A stretch of DNA of 20,460 nucleotides from SIG452 sp045580405 (GCA_045580405.1 JAZNNT010000033.1:1-20460), one strand, 5' to 3'. Numbered from the stretch's first letter, positions 7,865 to 14,941 are shown. Notes: generated by a model not told the origin, from the letters alone. A program made the numbers and translations.

Positions 7865-7866
7865 AA

Positions 7867-8880
7867 CTACCTCCGAAAACAGTCTTTTGCCAACTGGATG
7901 ACTTCACTGCATTTCATAGTTTTCATAGTAAAGGTGCCTACTCTTGGCACAAGGGTAACGGTAACAGTGTCACCGTCTGCCTTTTTATCGTGAAATGCTG
8001 CCTCGGCAATCTTTTCCCAGTCAAAGGGAATCAAATTGTAAAGGTCACATTTTTTCAGTACTTCAATCACCCGCGGTCTCAGAGAAGCATCACACATAGG
8101 AATTAATCCCAATGCAACACATTCTCCATGATACAAATCAGACAAATTTCCACCTGATTCAATCCCATGACCGATGGTATGCCCGAAGTTTAAAATTCTG
8201 CGGAGCCCTGCTTCCTTTTCATCCTGCTCAACAACTGATTTTTTAATGGTTAAGGAACGGAAGATGATTTCATCCAGATTGGATAAAATGTCCTTTTCCT
8301 CCATCAGCCGGAATAAATCTTCATCGGAGGTCAGCGCCATTTTAATGGCTTCTGCCAAGCCGTTTGAAATCTGCCGCTTGGGAAGTGTGTTTAAAAGTTC
8401 GGGATCAATCAGCACCTTTTTCGGTTGATAAAATGCTCCCACAATATTTTTCACGTTGCCGAAATTGATAGCAGTTTTTCCTCCAATAGACGAATCAATT
8501 TGAGATAGAAGGGTCGTGGGGATATTATAAAAATCAATCCCTCTCATATAAGCGGATGCAGCAAAGCCTGAAAGGTCCCCGACTACGCCACCGCCTACTG
8601 CAACCACACAATCCTTTCTGGAAAAACCGTGATCCAGCATTGTTTGTAGCAACTCTCCAAAGGTTTTCAAGCTTTTGGAACCTTCTCCCATTGCTACGGT
8701 GCAAATCACCGCTTCACGGCACTGCCGGGCAACCGTTTCTGCATACTCCTTCGGAACGCCCGTATCAGTAACCACCAGTACCCGACGGTCTAAGTTTAAG
8801 GATTCCCCTGCGTGGGAAAGACTTCCCCGCTCAATCACAATATCGTAGCTGTTTTCTTGTAGATTCATATGAATATTCAT
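7867..8880 (-). CDS. aroB: 3-dehydroquinate synthase
   Basis: Cyclises DAHP to 3-dehydroquinate, with NAD and a divalent metal as cofactors; second step of the pathway. The 337-aa sequence has a nucleotide site with GGGVVGDLSGFAAS, then NIPTTLLSQIDSSIGGKTAINF. Metal ligands sit in NGLAEAIK (Glu), FGHTIGHGIES (His) and YHGECVALG (His). It is a little shorter than the typical 350-365 aa but keeps all the named motifs. The ATG follows AGAGGAG with about 7 nt. The gene is 12 bp after pheA and is followed at once by aroC. Confidence 0.96.
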   Translation of the reverse strand: MNIHMNLQENSYDIVIERGSLSHAGESLNLDRRVLVVTDTGVPKEYAETVARQCREAVICTVAMGEGSKSLKTFGELLQTMLDHGFSRKDCVVAVGGGVVGDLSGFAASAYMRGIDFYNIPTTLLSQIDSSIGGKTAINFGNVKNIVGAFYQPKKVLIDPELLNTLPKRQISNGLAEAIKMALTSDEDLFRLMEEKDILSNLDEIIFRSLTIKKSVVEQDEKEAGLRRILNFGHTIGHGIESGGNLSDLYHGECVALGLIPMCDASLRPRVIEVLKKCDLYNLIPFDWEKIAEAAFHDKKADGDTVTVTLVPRVGTFTMKTMKCSEVIQLAKDCFRR

Positions 8881-8892
8881 CGGTATACTCCT

Positions 8893-9981
8893 CTAAATTT
8901 CGCTGTGAGGTGCAAAGCTTCCTGCCACCTTCAGTTGATCGCAAACATTGCCGAGTTCTGCCAGCATTTTCCTGCCGTTTTCGTTCTCGGTGGTGCCATC
9001 CACTTCCACATAGAAATAATATTGCCAGGAATGTTTTTTTAAAGGTCTGCTCCGAAGAGCGGTCATATTATAGCCATACTGCCCAATAATGCTGATTGCA
9101 GTTGCCAAGGAGCCTGCTTCATTTTTGACGGTAAACATCAGAACGGAGTTTTCCAAAGAAGCAGCGTTTGCCCGCACCTTGGATAACACGGCAAAACGGG
9201 TAGTGTTTTCCCCGCTTTTATTGATGTTGGCTTCCAATACCTTTAACCCATAAATCTCTGCCGTTTCCACACTGGCAATGGCACCTACGGTTTTATCGTT
9301 ACGCTCTACCACCGCTTTTGCTGCAACGGCGGTATTGTTTGCTTCCTCGGTATCAAATCCGCGGAAAACAATATAATCGTGGCACTGTCCCAACGCCTGG
9401 GGATGACTGGTTACTTTCTTGATGTCTTCCACTTTTGCATCAGGAAGCCCCAATAAGTTCTGATGAATGGGAAGCTCATAAATACCGTTGATAAACAGCC
9501 CGCCTTGAAAAATCAAATCTAAAGTCTGTCCTACTTCTCCCGCATAGCTGTTTTCAATGGGAAGCACTGCCACATCACATTCTCCGCTTGCCACGGCATT
9601 GTATGCAGAACGAAAATCCCGATAGGATATCCGACTGCTTTCGGGGAAGATTCTGCCTGCGGCAATATGAGCAAAAGCTCCTTCCACACCGCTATAGGCA
9701 ACCCTGAGTCCGTTTTGCAACCGATACTGATAGGCTCTGGATACGCCCATCAAAGCCTTTAGATAGCTGATATAGTAGGATTTGAGCATTTCATCCTCAA
9801 TCAGGGTTACATTTTTCTGGATAACGGCATCCTCACGGCTCTGATCCAGAATAGGAAGTCCAAATTCTTTTTTGTATTCAAAAACCGATTGCACTGCTTG
9901 CATACGCTTCACAAAAAGCTCTGCCATCTTTGCATCCACTTCATTGATAATCTTTCTTGCTTCTTCCAATTGATTCGCCAT
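8893..9981 (-). CDS. pheA: Bifunctional chorismate mutase-prephenate dehydratase (P-protein)
   Basis: First gene of the aromatic operon. Residues 1-90 are an AroQ-type chorismate mutase with R9, R26, a lysine at 37/38, R49 and E50 placed as in the E. coli active site. Residues about 92-270 are prephenate dehydratase (VAYSGVEGAFAH, PIENSYAGEV, and NTTRFAVLS with the TRF motif at 261-263). Residues about 278-360 form an ACT domain (EAGSLATAI, RSRPLKKHSWQYYFYV), the usual site of phenylalanine inhibition. Product: phenylpyruvate. It also supplies prephenate for TyrA, because no second mutase is visible. GGAAAGGAAGG precedes the ATG by 7 nt. The intrinsic terminator of the attenuator ends only about 20 bp upstream of the ATG, so expression depends on read-through. 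Confidence 0.96.
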   Translation of the reverse strand: MANQLEEARKIINEVDAKMAELFVKRMQAVQSVFEYKKEFGLPILDQSREDAVIQKNVTLIEDEMLKSYYISYLKALMGVSRAYQYRLQNGLRVAYSGVEGAFAHIAAGRIFPESSRISYRDFRSAYNAVASGECDVAVLPIENSYAGEVGQTLDLIFQGGLFINGIYELPIHQNLLGLPDAKVEDIKKVTSHPQALGQCHDYIVFRGFDTEEANNTAVAAKAVVERNDKTVGAIASVETAEIYGLKVLEANINKSGENTTRFAVLSKVRANAASLENSVLMFTVKNEAGSLATAISIIGQYGYNMTALRSRPLKKHSWQYYFYVEVDGTTENENGRKMLAELGNVCDQLKVAGSFAPHSEI

Positions 9982-10000
9982 GGGATTGCCTTCCTTTCCA

Positions 10001-10041
10001 ATAAAAAATCCTCACCTGCATTCGTTACAAGTGAGGATTTT
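10001..10041 (-). terminator. Attenuator terminator upstream of pheA
   Basis: On the minus strand, arms 10028-10040 and 10006-10018 form a 13-bp stem (AAATCCTCACTTG with CAGGTGAGGATTT, one G-U), with a 9-nt loop, followed at once by a T tract (10001-10005). It lies between the operon promoter and the first structural gene, so most transcripts would end here unless the hairpin is prevented. Its 5' arm is also complementary to the end of the leader ORF. Confidence 0.93.
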
Positions 10042-10100
10042 GGCATCATTTTAAAAATCCGAAGAATGATTCAAAATTGCTCTACATTCTCACAAGTAAC
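10024..10100 (-). promoter_or_regulatory. Antiterminator pairing of the Phe/Tyr attenuator
   Basis: RNA segment GUUACUUGUGAG (10089-10100, inside the last codons of the leader ORF) can pair with CUCACUUGUAAC (10024-10035): 5 bp, two U-U mismatches, 5 bp. The second segment overlaps the 5' arm and loop of the terminator, so the two structures exclude each other. A protector pairing is also possible between GCAAGUGA (10161-10168, just before the Tyr/Phe codons) and UUACUUGU (10092-10099), 8 pairs with two G-U. This gives the full 1:2, 2:3, 3:4 logic of classical amino-acid operon attenuation. Confidence 0.82.
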
Positions 10101-10189
10101 TTTTTCATCGCAAAATAAGCATAGCCAAAATAAAAGACTACGCTAAAGCTGAAAAAATATTCACTTGCATGCATAAGAGCTAAGTTCAT
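10082..10189 (-). CDS. Phe/Tyr-rich leader peptide of the aromatic operon
   Basis: A 35-codon ORF between promoter and terminator. Within residues 11-26 (YFFSFSVVFYFGYAYF) there are six Phe and four Tyr, and no Trp anywhere. GAAGG is 8 nt before the ATG at 10187-10189; an in-frame ATG at 10193-10195 is too close to that site, but would add two residues. The TAG at 10082-10084 is 4 nt after the antiterminator segment, so a ribosome completing the peptide would cover that segment and let the terminator form, whereas stalling at uncharged Tyr or Phe codons would leave it free. The peptide itself probably has no function beyond being translated. Too short for most gene callers. Confidence 0.87.
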   Translation of the reverse strand: MNLALMHASEYFFSFSVVFYFGYAYFAMKKLLVRM

Positions 10190-10219
10190 ATTCATTACCT
10201 TCAAACTGAATTTTTACTC

Positions 10220-10248
10220 ATTTTATCACTTTCCAAATAGTTTGTCAA
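10220..10248 (-). promoter_or_regulatory. Promoter of the aromatic amino acid operon
   Basis: TTGACA (10243-10248), 17-nt spacer, TAAAAT (10220-10225) on the minus strand: an almost perfect vegetative promoter with an A/T-rich stretch upstream. Transcription should start near 10213, giving a leader of about 230 nt before pheA. A strong constitutive promoter fits control by attenuation rather than by initiation. Confidence 0.9.
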
Positions 10249-10331
10249 GACAATTGAAAAAATTTTTTTGATTTTTTGTTATAATTTTGCATCTTTCTCT
10301 GAATAAAAATAAGAATATTTTCGTCTCCGGC

Positions 10332-11432
10332 TTATATTAACAGCATAAACACAGTCAGAATTACTAAAAAACTAAAATTAAAGGCGGAAAACATGCCGAT
10401 ATAGTACTTGGTTTTTCCGGGATTTCGCTTCGTATATTCCCGAAAGGTGATTAAGCTTGCCAAAGAGGAAATCAAAGTTCCTACCCCGCCAATGTTTACT
10501 CCTACCAAAAGCTCCTGCCAATTTCCCGTAAACTGGGATAACAAAATGGCAGACGGCACATTGCTGATCACCTGACAGGACAAAGTGCCAACCAATAGTG
10601 TGTTTTGGCTTAACAGATGAGAAAAGAAATCTCTAACCACACCGATTCGTGCCATATTCCCTGAAAAAATGAAGAAAAACACAAAGGTTAGCAACAAGGG
10701 ATAGTCCACCCTTCGCAATGCCTTCGGGTCGGCAAACAATAATGCTACCGTAACCACAACCAACCCAATCCAGTAAGGAATTACACGGAACACAATCACA
10801 ATGGAAAGTGCAAACAGCAAAAGATACAACACCACCCGCCAGGGAACCAAGTTGATTTTTTCATTTTCAAAGTATAGGGGTTCTTTCTTGACGAAAATGA
10901 CACAACAAACGGTAATTAACACCACAGACAACAAAAAAGGCGGTGCCATCACTCCTATAAATTCCAAATCGGGAATATGAAATTTTGTGTATAAGTACAG
11001 ATTCTGCGGATTTCCGAAGGGAGTCAGCATTCCCCCTAAATTTGCTGCAATATTCTGCATAATGAAGGTAAATGCCATGTATTTCTTTTTGTCGGTGGTG
11101 GATAACACATAATATCCTAACGGCAAAAAGGTCAGAAGCGCCATATCGTTGGCAATGAGCATGGAGCCTAAAAAGGTGATATACACCAACGCCAAAACTG
11201 TGGTTCTGGTATTTCGGAACAACTGCACAATCTTCTGAGCAATCAGATAAAAGAAACGCATATTCCGAAGGGCACGAACCACCGCCAACACGCAAAACAA
11301 GCACACTAAGGTTTTGTAATCAAAGTAGTTTACATATTCCCCATCCACGGGAACAAAGATAACGGTAACAAGTGCTGCAACCATGGCAATCACCATGACC
11401 GTGTTTTTCCTAACAAAATTTCGTATCGCCAC
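10332..11432 (-). CDS. Ion-transporter-superfamily permease (CitMHS/ArsB/SLC13-like)
   Basis: Integral membrane transporter of 366 aa with about ten hydrophobic segments. Motifs resemble the ArsB/CitT/SLC13 superfamily: ANDMALLTFLPL in the first half, TPFGNPQNLYLY in the first re-entrant hairpin region, and NVPSAILLSQF with VGVNIGGVGTLISSLASL in the repeated second half. It starts with GTG 10 nt after AAGGAG, only 4 bp after the kinase stop, so the two are almost certainly co-transcribed. Substrate cannot be read from sequence; members carry dicarboxylates, citrate, arsenite or Na+. Linkage to a pyridoxamine-kinase-like gene makes a B6 vitamer or related anion possible, but that is conjecture. 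The family is usually a little longer (400-450 aa). Confidence 0.82.
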   Translation of the reverse strand: MAIRNFVRKNTVMVIAMVAALVTVIFVPVDGEYVNYFDYKTLVCLFCVLAVVRALRNMRFFYLIAQKIVQLFRNTRTTVLALVYITFLGSMLIANDMALLTFLPLGYYVLSTTDKKKYMAFTFIMQNIAANLGGMLTPFGNPQNLYLYTKFHIPDLEFIGVMAPPFLLSVVLITVCCVIFVKKEPLYFENEKINLVPWRVVLYLLLFALSIVIVFRVIPYWIGLVVVTVALLFADPKALRRVDYPLLLTFVFFFIFSGNMARIGVVRDFFSHLLSQNTLLVGTLSCQVISNVPSAILLSQFTGNWQELLVGVNIGGVGTLISSLASLITFREYTKRNPGKTKYYIGMFSAFNFSFLVILTVFMLLI

Positions 11433-11436
11433 GGTT

Positions 11437-12276
11437 TTAGTTCTCCTTGGAAATCATTCCAAGCAGCTTGGGAATGGCAGGTTCAAAAGCTGCACCGTAC
11501 CAATGATTGGGAACCTCCGCAGTAATGCGAATGCACTCTAATGTGTAGTCCGCAGCAATTTTTGCCGCCTCAAAGGCAGAAAAACCTTTCTGATAGGCTC
11601 CCACAAAAGCAGATGCATAAATATCGCCCGTTCCGTGACAGCTGTTGGGCAAAAACGGATGCTCATAATACTGATAATTTCCGTTTTCCGATACCACTAC
11701 TCCGGTTTTCCCTGCTTGATAGGATACGCCGGTCAGCACAATGTTTTTACAGCCGAGTGCAGTCAGTTTGGAAAGCAAGGTATCCACATAAGCCCTGTCA
11801 TACTCGGTGCGGTATTCGGTATCGGTTAAAAAGCAGGCTTCGGTGATATTGGGAATCACAAAATCCGCTTTTGCACAAAGCCGTTTCATAGCAGTTACAT
11901 AAACATCGTCAAAAGCAGGATAAAGCTTGCCGTTATCCGCCATGGCAGGGTCCACATAGGTGGTGCCGCCTGCCTTTAGGGTATGTTCAAAAATTTCCAG
12001 CACATAGTCCACCTGCTCGGTGCTGCCTAAGTAACCGGTATAAATGCCGTCAAAGAAGATGCCTTCTTTTTGCCAATGTTTGGAGATGGCAGGCATATCT
12101 GAAGCTAAATCACGCACGGTGAAGCCGGAAAAACCCGCCGTATGAGTGGAAAGCACTGCGGAAGGAAGCACTGCAGTTTCCAATCCGCAAGCAGACAAAA
12201 TAGGAAGTGCCACGGTGAGGGAGCACTGCCCTACGCAAGAAATATCCTGAATGGTTAAAATTCTTTGGTAGTTCAT
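11437..12276 (-). CDS. pdxY: Pyridoxamine/pyridoxal kinase-like protein (ribokinase fold)
   Basis: Probably phosphorylates pyridoxamine, pyridoxal or pyridoxine in B6 salvage. The 279-aa length matches PdxY/PdxK. Visible: N-terminal ILTIQDISCVGQCSL, THTAGFSGF in the substrate region, DPAMADNGKLY (110-119), PNITEACFLT near 142-151, and the anion-hole/catalytic GTGD at 215-218 followed by a glycine/alanine helix. AAAGAGG is 7 nt before the ATG. The promoter is TTTACA-17-TATAAT and overlaps the promoter of a divergent MocR-type regulator, a PLP-fold transcription factor class that includes PdxR and PtsJ, known regulators of B6 genes in other bacteria. ThiD-type HMP kinase activity is an alternative for this fold, but the motifs fit PdxY better. 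Confidence 0.85.
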   Translation of the reverse strand: MNYQRILTIQDISCVGQCSLTVALPILSACGLETAVLPSAVLSTHTAGFSGFTVRDLASDMPAISKHWQKEGIFFDGIYTGYLGSTEQVDYVLEIFEHTLKAGGTTYVDPAMADNGKLYPAFDDVYVTAMKRLCAKADFVIPNITEACFLTDTEYRTEYDRAYVDTLLSKLTALGCKNIVLTGVSYQAGKTGVVVSENGNYQYYEHPFLPNSCHGTGDIYASAFVGAYQKGFSAFEAAKIAADYTLECIRITAEVPNHWYGAAFEPAIPKLLGMISKEN

Positions 12277-12287
12277 AAAAAAACCTC

Positions 12288-12316
12288 TTTACTTTTTAGA
12301 ATAAATCCATTATAAT
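12288..12316 (+). promoter_or_regulatory. Promoter of the MocR-type regulator gene
   Basis: Plus strand TTTACT (12288-12293), 17 nt, TATAAT (12311-12316). Transcription would start near 12323. Shares -10 bases with the divergent pdxY promoter. Confidence 0.72.
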
Positions 12317-12337
12317 AAAAATCTGAACATATGTAAA
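12309..12337 (-). promoter_or_regulatory. Promoter of the pdxY-permease unit
   Basis: Minus strand TTTACA (12332-12337), 17 nt, TATAAT (12309-12314), about 33 bp before the start codon. The -35 overlaps a perfect palindrome ACATATGT (12327-12334), a possible operator. The -10 shares bases 12311-12314 with the -10 of the opposing promoter, so polymerase cannot occupy both at once. Confidence 0.8.
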
Positions 12338-12368
12338 TAATCAAAAAAGGAGTTTTTTTTAAGACCAG

Positions 12369-13415
12369 ATGAAAGACAAAAAATACCTATCCCTCTATCG
12401 GGAATTAAAAGATAAAATCTTATCGGGACAATATCCTCCCAACCAAAAGCTTCCCTCCAAGCGTGTCCTTGCCGACCGCTACGGTGTGAGCGTTGTTACG
12501 GTAGAAAAAGCATACTCGCTTCTCACGGAAGAAGGCTATGTAACCTCCCGTGAAAAAAGCGGATATTTTGTGTCACCTTTGGAGCTGTTGCCCCACGAAA
12601 GCAACAAAAAAACGGCTTCCTTTCTTCCTCTTCCCGAAGAAGACAGAAAGGCAGACCGTTTTGAATATGATTTATGGTTTAAAACCATCCGAAAAGTCTT
12701 ATCCGAACAGGGGGAACGATTATTTATTAAGTCCCCCGGAAAAGGAACGGCAGCACTTCGGAATGCGCTTTCGGCATATCTGCTTCGTTACCGTGGCATG
12801 GTGGCAGATCCCCGTCGGATTATTATCGGATCGGGTTCGGAGCAACTATACGAAACGGTGGTGAAACTGTTGGGACGGGATGTTACCTACGGCATTGAAG
12901 ACCCCTCCTACGAAAAAATTGAAGCAGTGTATCGGGCAGAAGGTGTCTCGGTCCAAAAACTGCCCATGGGAGCAGACGGCATTACCCGTCAGGCACTTCG
13001 GAACGAGGAGGTTGGCGTGCTTCATGTTACACCGTTTCAAAGTTATCCCTCCGGCGTGACGGCATCGGCTGCCAAACGCTATGAATACATTCAATGGACC
13101 AAAAACCAAAAATTCATTGTGGAAGATGACTTCAACAGCGAGTTTTTCCTGCCGGGAAATCCCATTGAGTCTTTATACGCCATGGACCAGAATCAGCGGG
13201 TAATTTATATCAATACCTTCTCCAAAAGCATTTCTCCCGCCATCAGAATAGGATATCTGATTCTGCCCCAAGAGCTTCTCCCCCGCTATGACAAATTGTT
13301 GGGAAATTTCTCCTGCACCGTTCCCGTATTGGACCAATATATTTTAGCGGAATTTCTAAAAAGCGGAAATTTTGAACGCCACTTAAACCGAATGCGCCGC
13401 CAAATGAAAAAATAG
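12369..13415 (+). CDS. MocR/GntR-type regulator with aminotransferase-like domain, C-terminally truncated
   Basis: PLP-fold transcription factor of 348 aa. Residues 1-70 are a GntR winged helix (LYRELKDKILSGQYPPNQKLP, SVVTVEKAYSLLTEEGYV). From about 100 comes a fold-type I aminotransferase domain with GSGSEQLYE, HVTPFQSYPSG, EDDFNSEF (D254, pyridine-N contact) and the PLP lysine K286 in NTFSKSISPAIRIGY. Full-length members such as GabR are about 460-480 aa with some 165 residues after this lysine; here only 62 remain and the stop falls in the RHLNRMRR helix, followed within 20 bp by a terminator. The small C-terminal subdomain is therefore missing. The start has no well-placed ribosome site: GGAG is 16 nt away and an in-frame TAA (12360-12362) excludes extension. 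It could be a decaying gene or a functional short form. Context suggests control of pdxY. Confidence 0.85.
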   Translation: MKDKKYLSLYRELKDKILSGQYPPNQKLPSKRVLADRYGVSVVTVEKAYSLLTEEGYVTSREKSGYFVSPLELLPHESNKKTASFLPLPEEDRKADRFEYDLWFKTIRKVLSEQGERLFIKSPGKGTAALRNALSAYLLRYRGMVADPRRIIIGSGSEQLYETVVKLLGRDVTYGIEDPSYEKIEAVYRAEGVSVQKLPMGADGITRQALRNEEVGVLHVTPFQSYPSGVTASAAKRYEYIQWTKNQKFIVEDDFNSEFFLPGNPIESLYAMDQNQRVIYINTFSKSISPAIRIGYLILPQELLPRYDKLLGNFSCTVPVLDQYILAEFLKSGNFERHLNRMRRQMKK

Positions 13416-13431
13416 CAAAAGCTTTCCTACC

Positions 13432-13471
13432 AAAAAAAAACCGTATCCCTTTGGGAATACGGTCTTTTTTT
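13432..13471. terminator. Bidirectional terminator between the MocR gene and dpaB
   Basis: ACCGTAT...ATACGGT (13440-13446 and 13457-13463) with CCC/GGG extending the stem around a TTT loop and one bulged A; nine A on the left and seven T on the right. It serves the plus-strand regulator gene and the minus-strand dpaA-dpaB transcript. Confidence 0.9.
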
Positions 13472-13487
13472 AATCAAATTTAAAAAG

Positions 13488-14060
13488 CTACTTAATAATC
13501 GGCTGAAATTGTTTTCCTTCCAAAGCCAAAAGCAGGGTGTCCTTTAATTTTGTGAAATCGCAAACCAAAGAGGTTGGCTTTTTCACCGGATCATCCTGGG
13601 ATAACGGCACAAAATACACATTCTTTACGGGAAGCATCATCCCTAAGCTTTTGGCAGACTGGCCAAGTCCGTCGTTGGTAGCAAGAGCTATCACCACGGG
13701 GATGCCGTTTCGTAAGCAGGCTTTTACCGCCATGGTGGCAGAGGTGTCTGTGATGCCGTTTGCCAGTTTGGACATGGTGTTTCCCGTACAGGGAGCAACC
13801 ACCATCACGTCAATGTATTTTTTCGGGCCGATAGGCTCCACCTCGCTGATGGTGGAAAGCACCTTTTTGCCCGTCATTTCTTCAATTTTCTGCACAAAAT
13901 CGGAAGCCTTTCCGAAGCGGGTATCGGTTTTATAAGCATTATCACTCATCATAGGAAACACTTCAAAACCGTCCTCTAACAGTCGGGAAAGCTCCGCAAG
14001 TGATTTTTGGAAGGTGCAATAGGAACCGGTCAGACAGTAGCCTACCTTAATGGGATTCAT
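13488..14060 (-). CDS. dpaB: Dipicolinate synthase subunit B
   Basis: Flavoprotein-fold subunit of dipicolinate synthase (SpoVFB in Bacillus). With DpaA it makes dipicolinic acid from dihydrodipicolinate in the mother cell for export into the forespore. The 190-aa length is as expected. Motifs: VGYCLTGSYCTF at the N-terminus, VEPIGPKKYIDVMVVAPCTGNTMSKLA, TDTSATMAVKACLRNGIPVVIALATNDGLGQ, and a final KKPTSLVCDF. It follows dpaA by 14 bp. Its presence is good evidence for an endospore former. Confidence 0.94.
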   Translation of the reverse strand: MNPIKVGYCLTGSYCTFQKSLAELSRLLEDGFEVFPMMSDNAYKTDTRFGKASDFVQKIEEMTGKKVLSTISEVEPIGPKKYIDVMVVAPCTGNTMSKLANGITDTSATMAVKACLRNGIPVVIALATNDGLGQSAKSLGMMLPVKNVYFVPLSQDDPVKKPTSLVCDFTKLKDTLLLALEGKQFQPIIK

Positions 14061-14074
14061 AGACAGGTCATTCC

Positions 14075-14941
14075 TTATTGCGATTTTTTGGAAAGCAGAC
14101 GGATTACGGTATCCGCCACAATCTTTCCTGAGGAAACCGGGGCAATCTTTCCGGGTAAGGACAAAGCATGAATCACTTTTAATCCCCGGGCTTTGGCAGA
14201 GGTGAAGTCAATTCCTCCGGGCAGAGATGCCAAATCCACAAACAGACTTTCTTTTGAAACTTCCCCAATGAGAGAGTCATCAAAAATTAAAGTGGGAACA
14301 GTATTAAAAATAAGCTCCATTTTAGGAAGAATCGCAGGAAGGCTTTCGTAGGAAACCGGGATATGCCCCTCCGCCTCCATTTTGGCAAAATGAGTATCCC
14401 GTCTTGCCGCCACATAGGTGATTGCTCCCAAGTTTTTTAGCATCTTTGCCAAAAAACTTCCGATTCTGCCGTAGCCGGTGATGAGCACAGATGCATGGAG
14501 AAATGAAATGGGTGTTTCACAAATTGCAATTCCCACCGCAGCTTCTGCAGTCAAATAAGCATTTTTTAATAGAAAGTCTTCCTCTTTGGCGTAGTCAATC
14601 ACACAATCCCGATAACAGGCGGGAAGCTTTCCAGACATTCCGCAAAAAACTGCTGTTTCCTTTGGAATTTTAGAAAACAGGTCCTCCAAAGGCAGACAAT
14701 TCTCCCAAAGCGGAGTATTCAGCATTGCCCCATCCTTGGAAACCGGCAGCGGTAACAACACACAGTCTGCTTCCTCTGTTGCCTGACTGAAATCGGAGCT
14801 TCCAGAAAATTCCGAAAAGCCGTCAAGGTGATCAGAAGAAAAACCGTACACCTTTACGTCATACCCTTGCTCCGCCAGTCTTTTCGCCGCAGAAATCTGC
14901 CGCAAATCTCCACCGATAACTGAAATCCTTTGACTCATCAT
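14075..14941 (-). CDS. dpaA: Dipicolinate synthase subunit A
   Basis: Dehydrogenase-like subunit (SpoVFA), 288 aa from the start chosen here. An N-terminal Rossmann-like segment opens VIGGDLRQISAAKRL and a second nucleotide-binding segment has ITGYGRIGSFLAKMLKNLGA, as in the Bacillus protein. The frame stays open upstream to 15064, but those 41 extra residues look like translated promoter sequence. GAAGGG lies 7 nt before ATG 14939-14941, and the protein then begins a few residues before VIGGD as in relatives; a second ATG follows directly. First gene of the dpaA-dpaB pair. In Bacillus the pair is controlled by sigma-K. Confidence 0.93.
   Translation of the reverse strand: MMSQRISVIGGDLRQISAAKRLAEQGYDVKVYGFSSDHLDGFSEFSGSSDFSQATEEADCVLLPLPVSKDGAMLNTPLWENCLPLEDLFSKIPKETAVFCGMSGKLPACYRDCVIDYAKEEDFLLKNAYLTAEAAVGIAICETPISFLHASVLITGYGRIGSFLAKMLKNLGAITYVAARRDTHFAKMEAEGHIPVSYESLPAILPKMELIFNTVPTLIFDDSLIGEVSKESLFVDLASLPGGIDFTSAKARGLKVIHALSLPGKIAPVSSGKIVADTVIRLLSKKSQ

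Noticed and set aside
9982..10213. T-box riboswitch upstream of pheA
   Set aside because: I see no T-box core sequence (the conserved tRNA-acceptor-binding bulge) and no specifier stem; the leader is short and is explained by the leader ORF, antiterminator and terminator.
10254..10285. Plus-strand promoter TTGAAA...TATAAT upstream of the aro operon
   Set aside because: The spacer is 20 nt and no plus-strand gene follows; likely chance in A/T-rich DNA.
10867..11304. 145-codon open frame on minus within the permease gene
   Set aside because: Out-of-frame shadow; Cys/His-rich low-complexity reading with no start signal.
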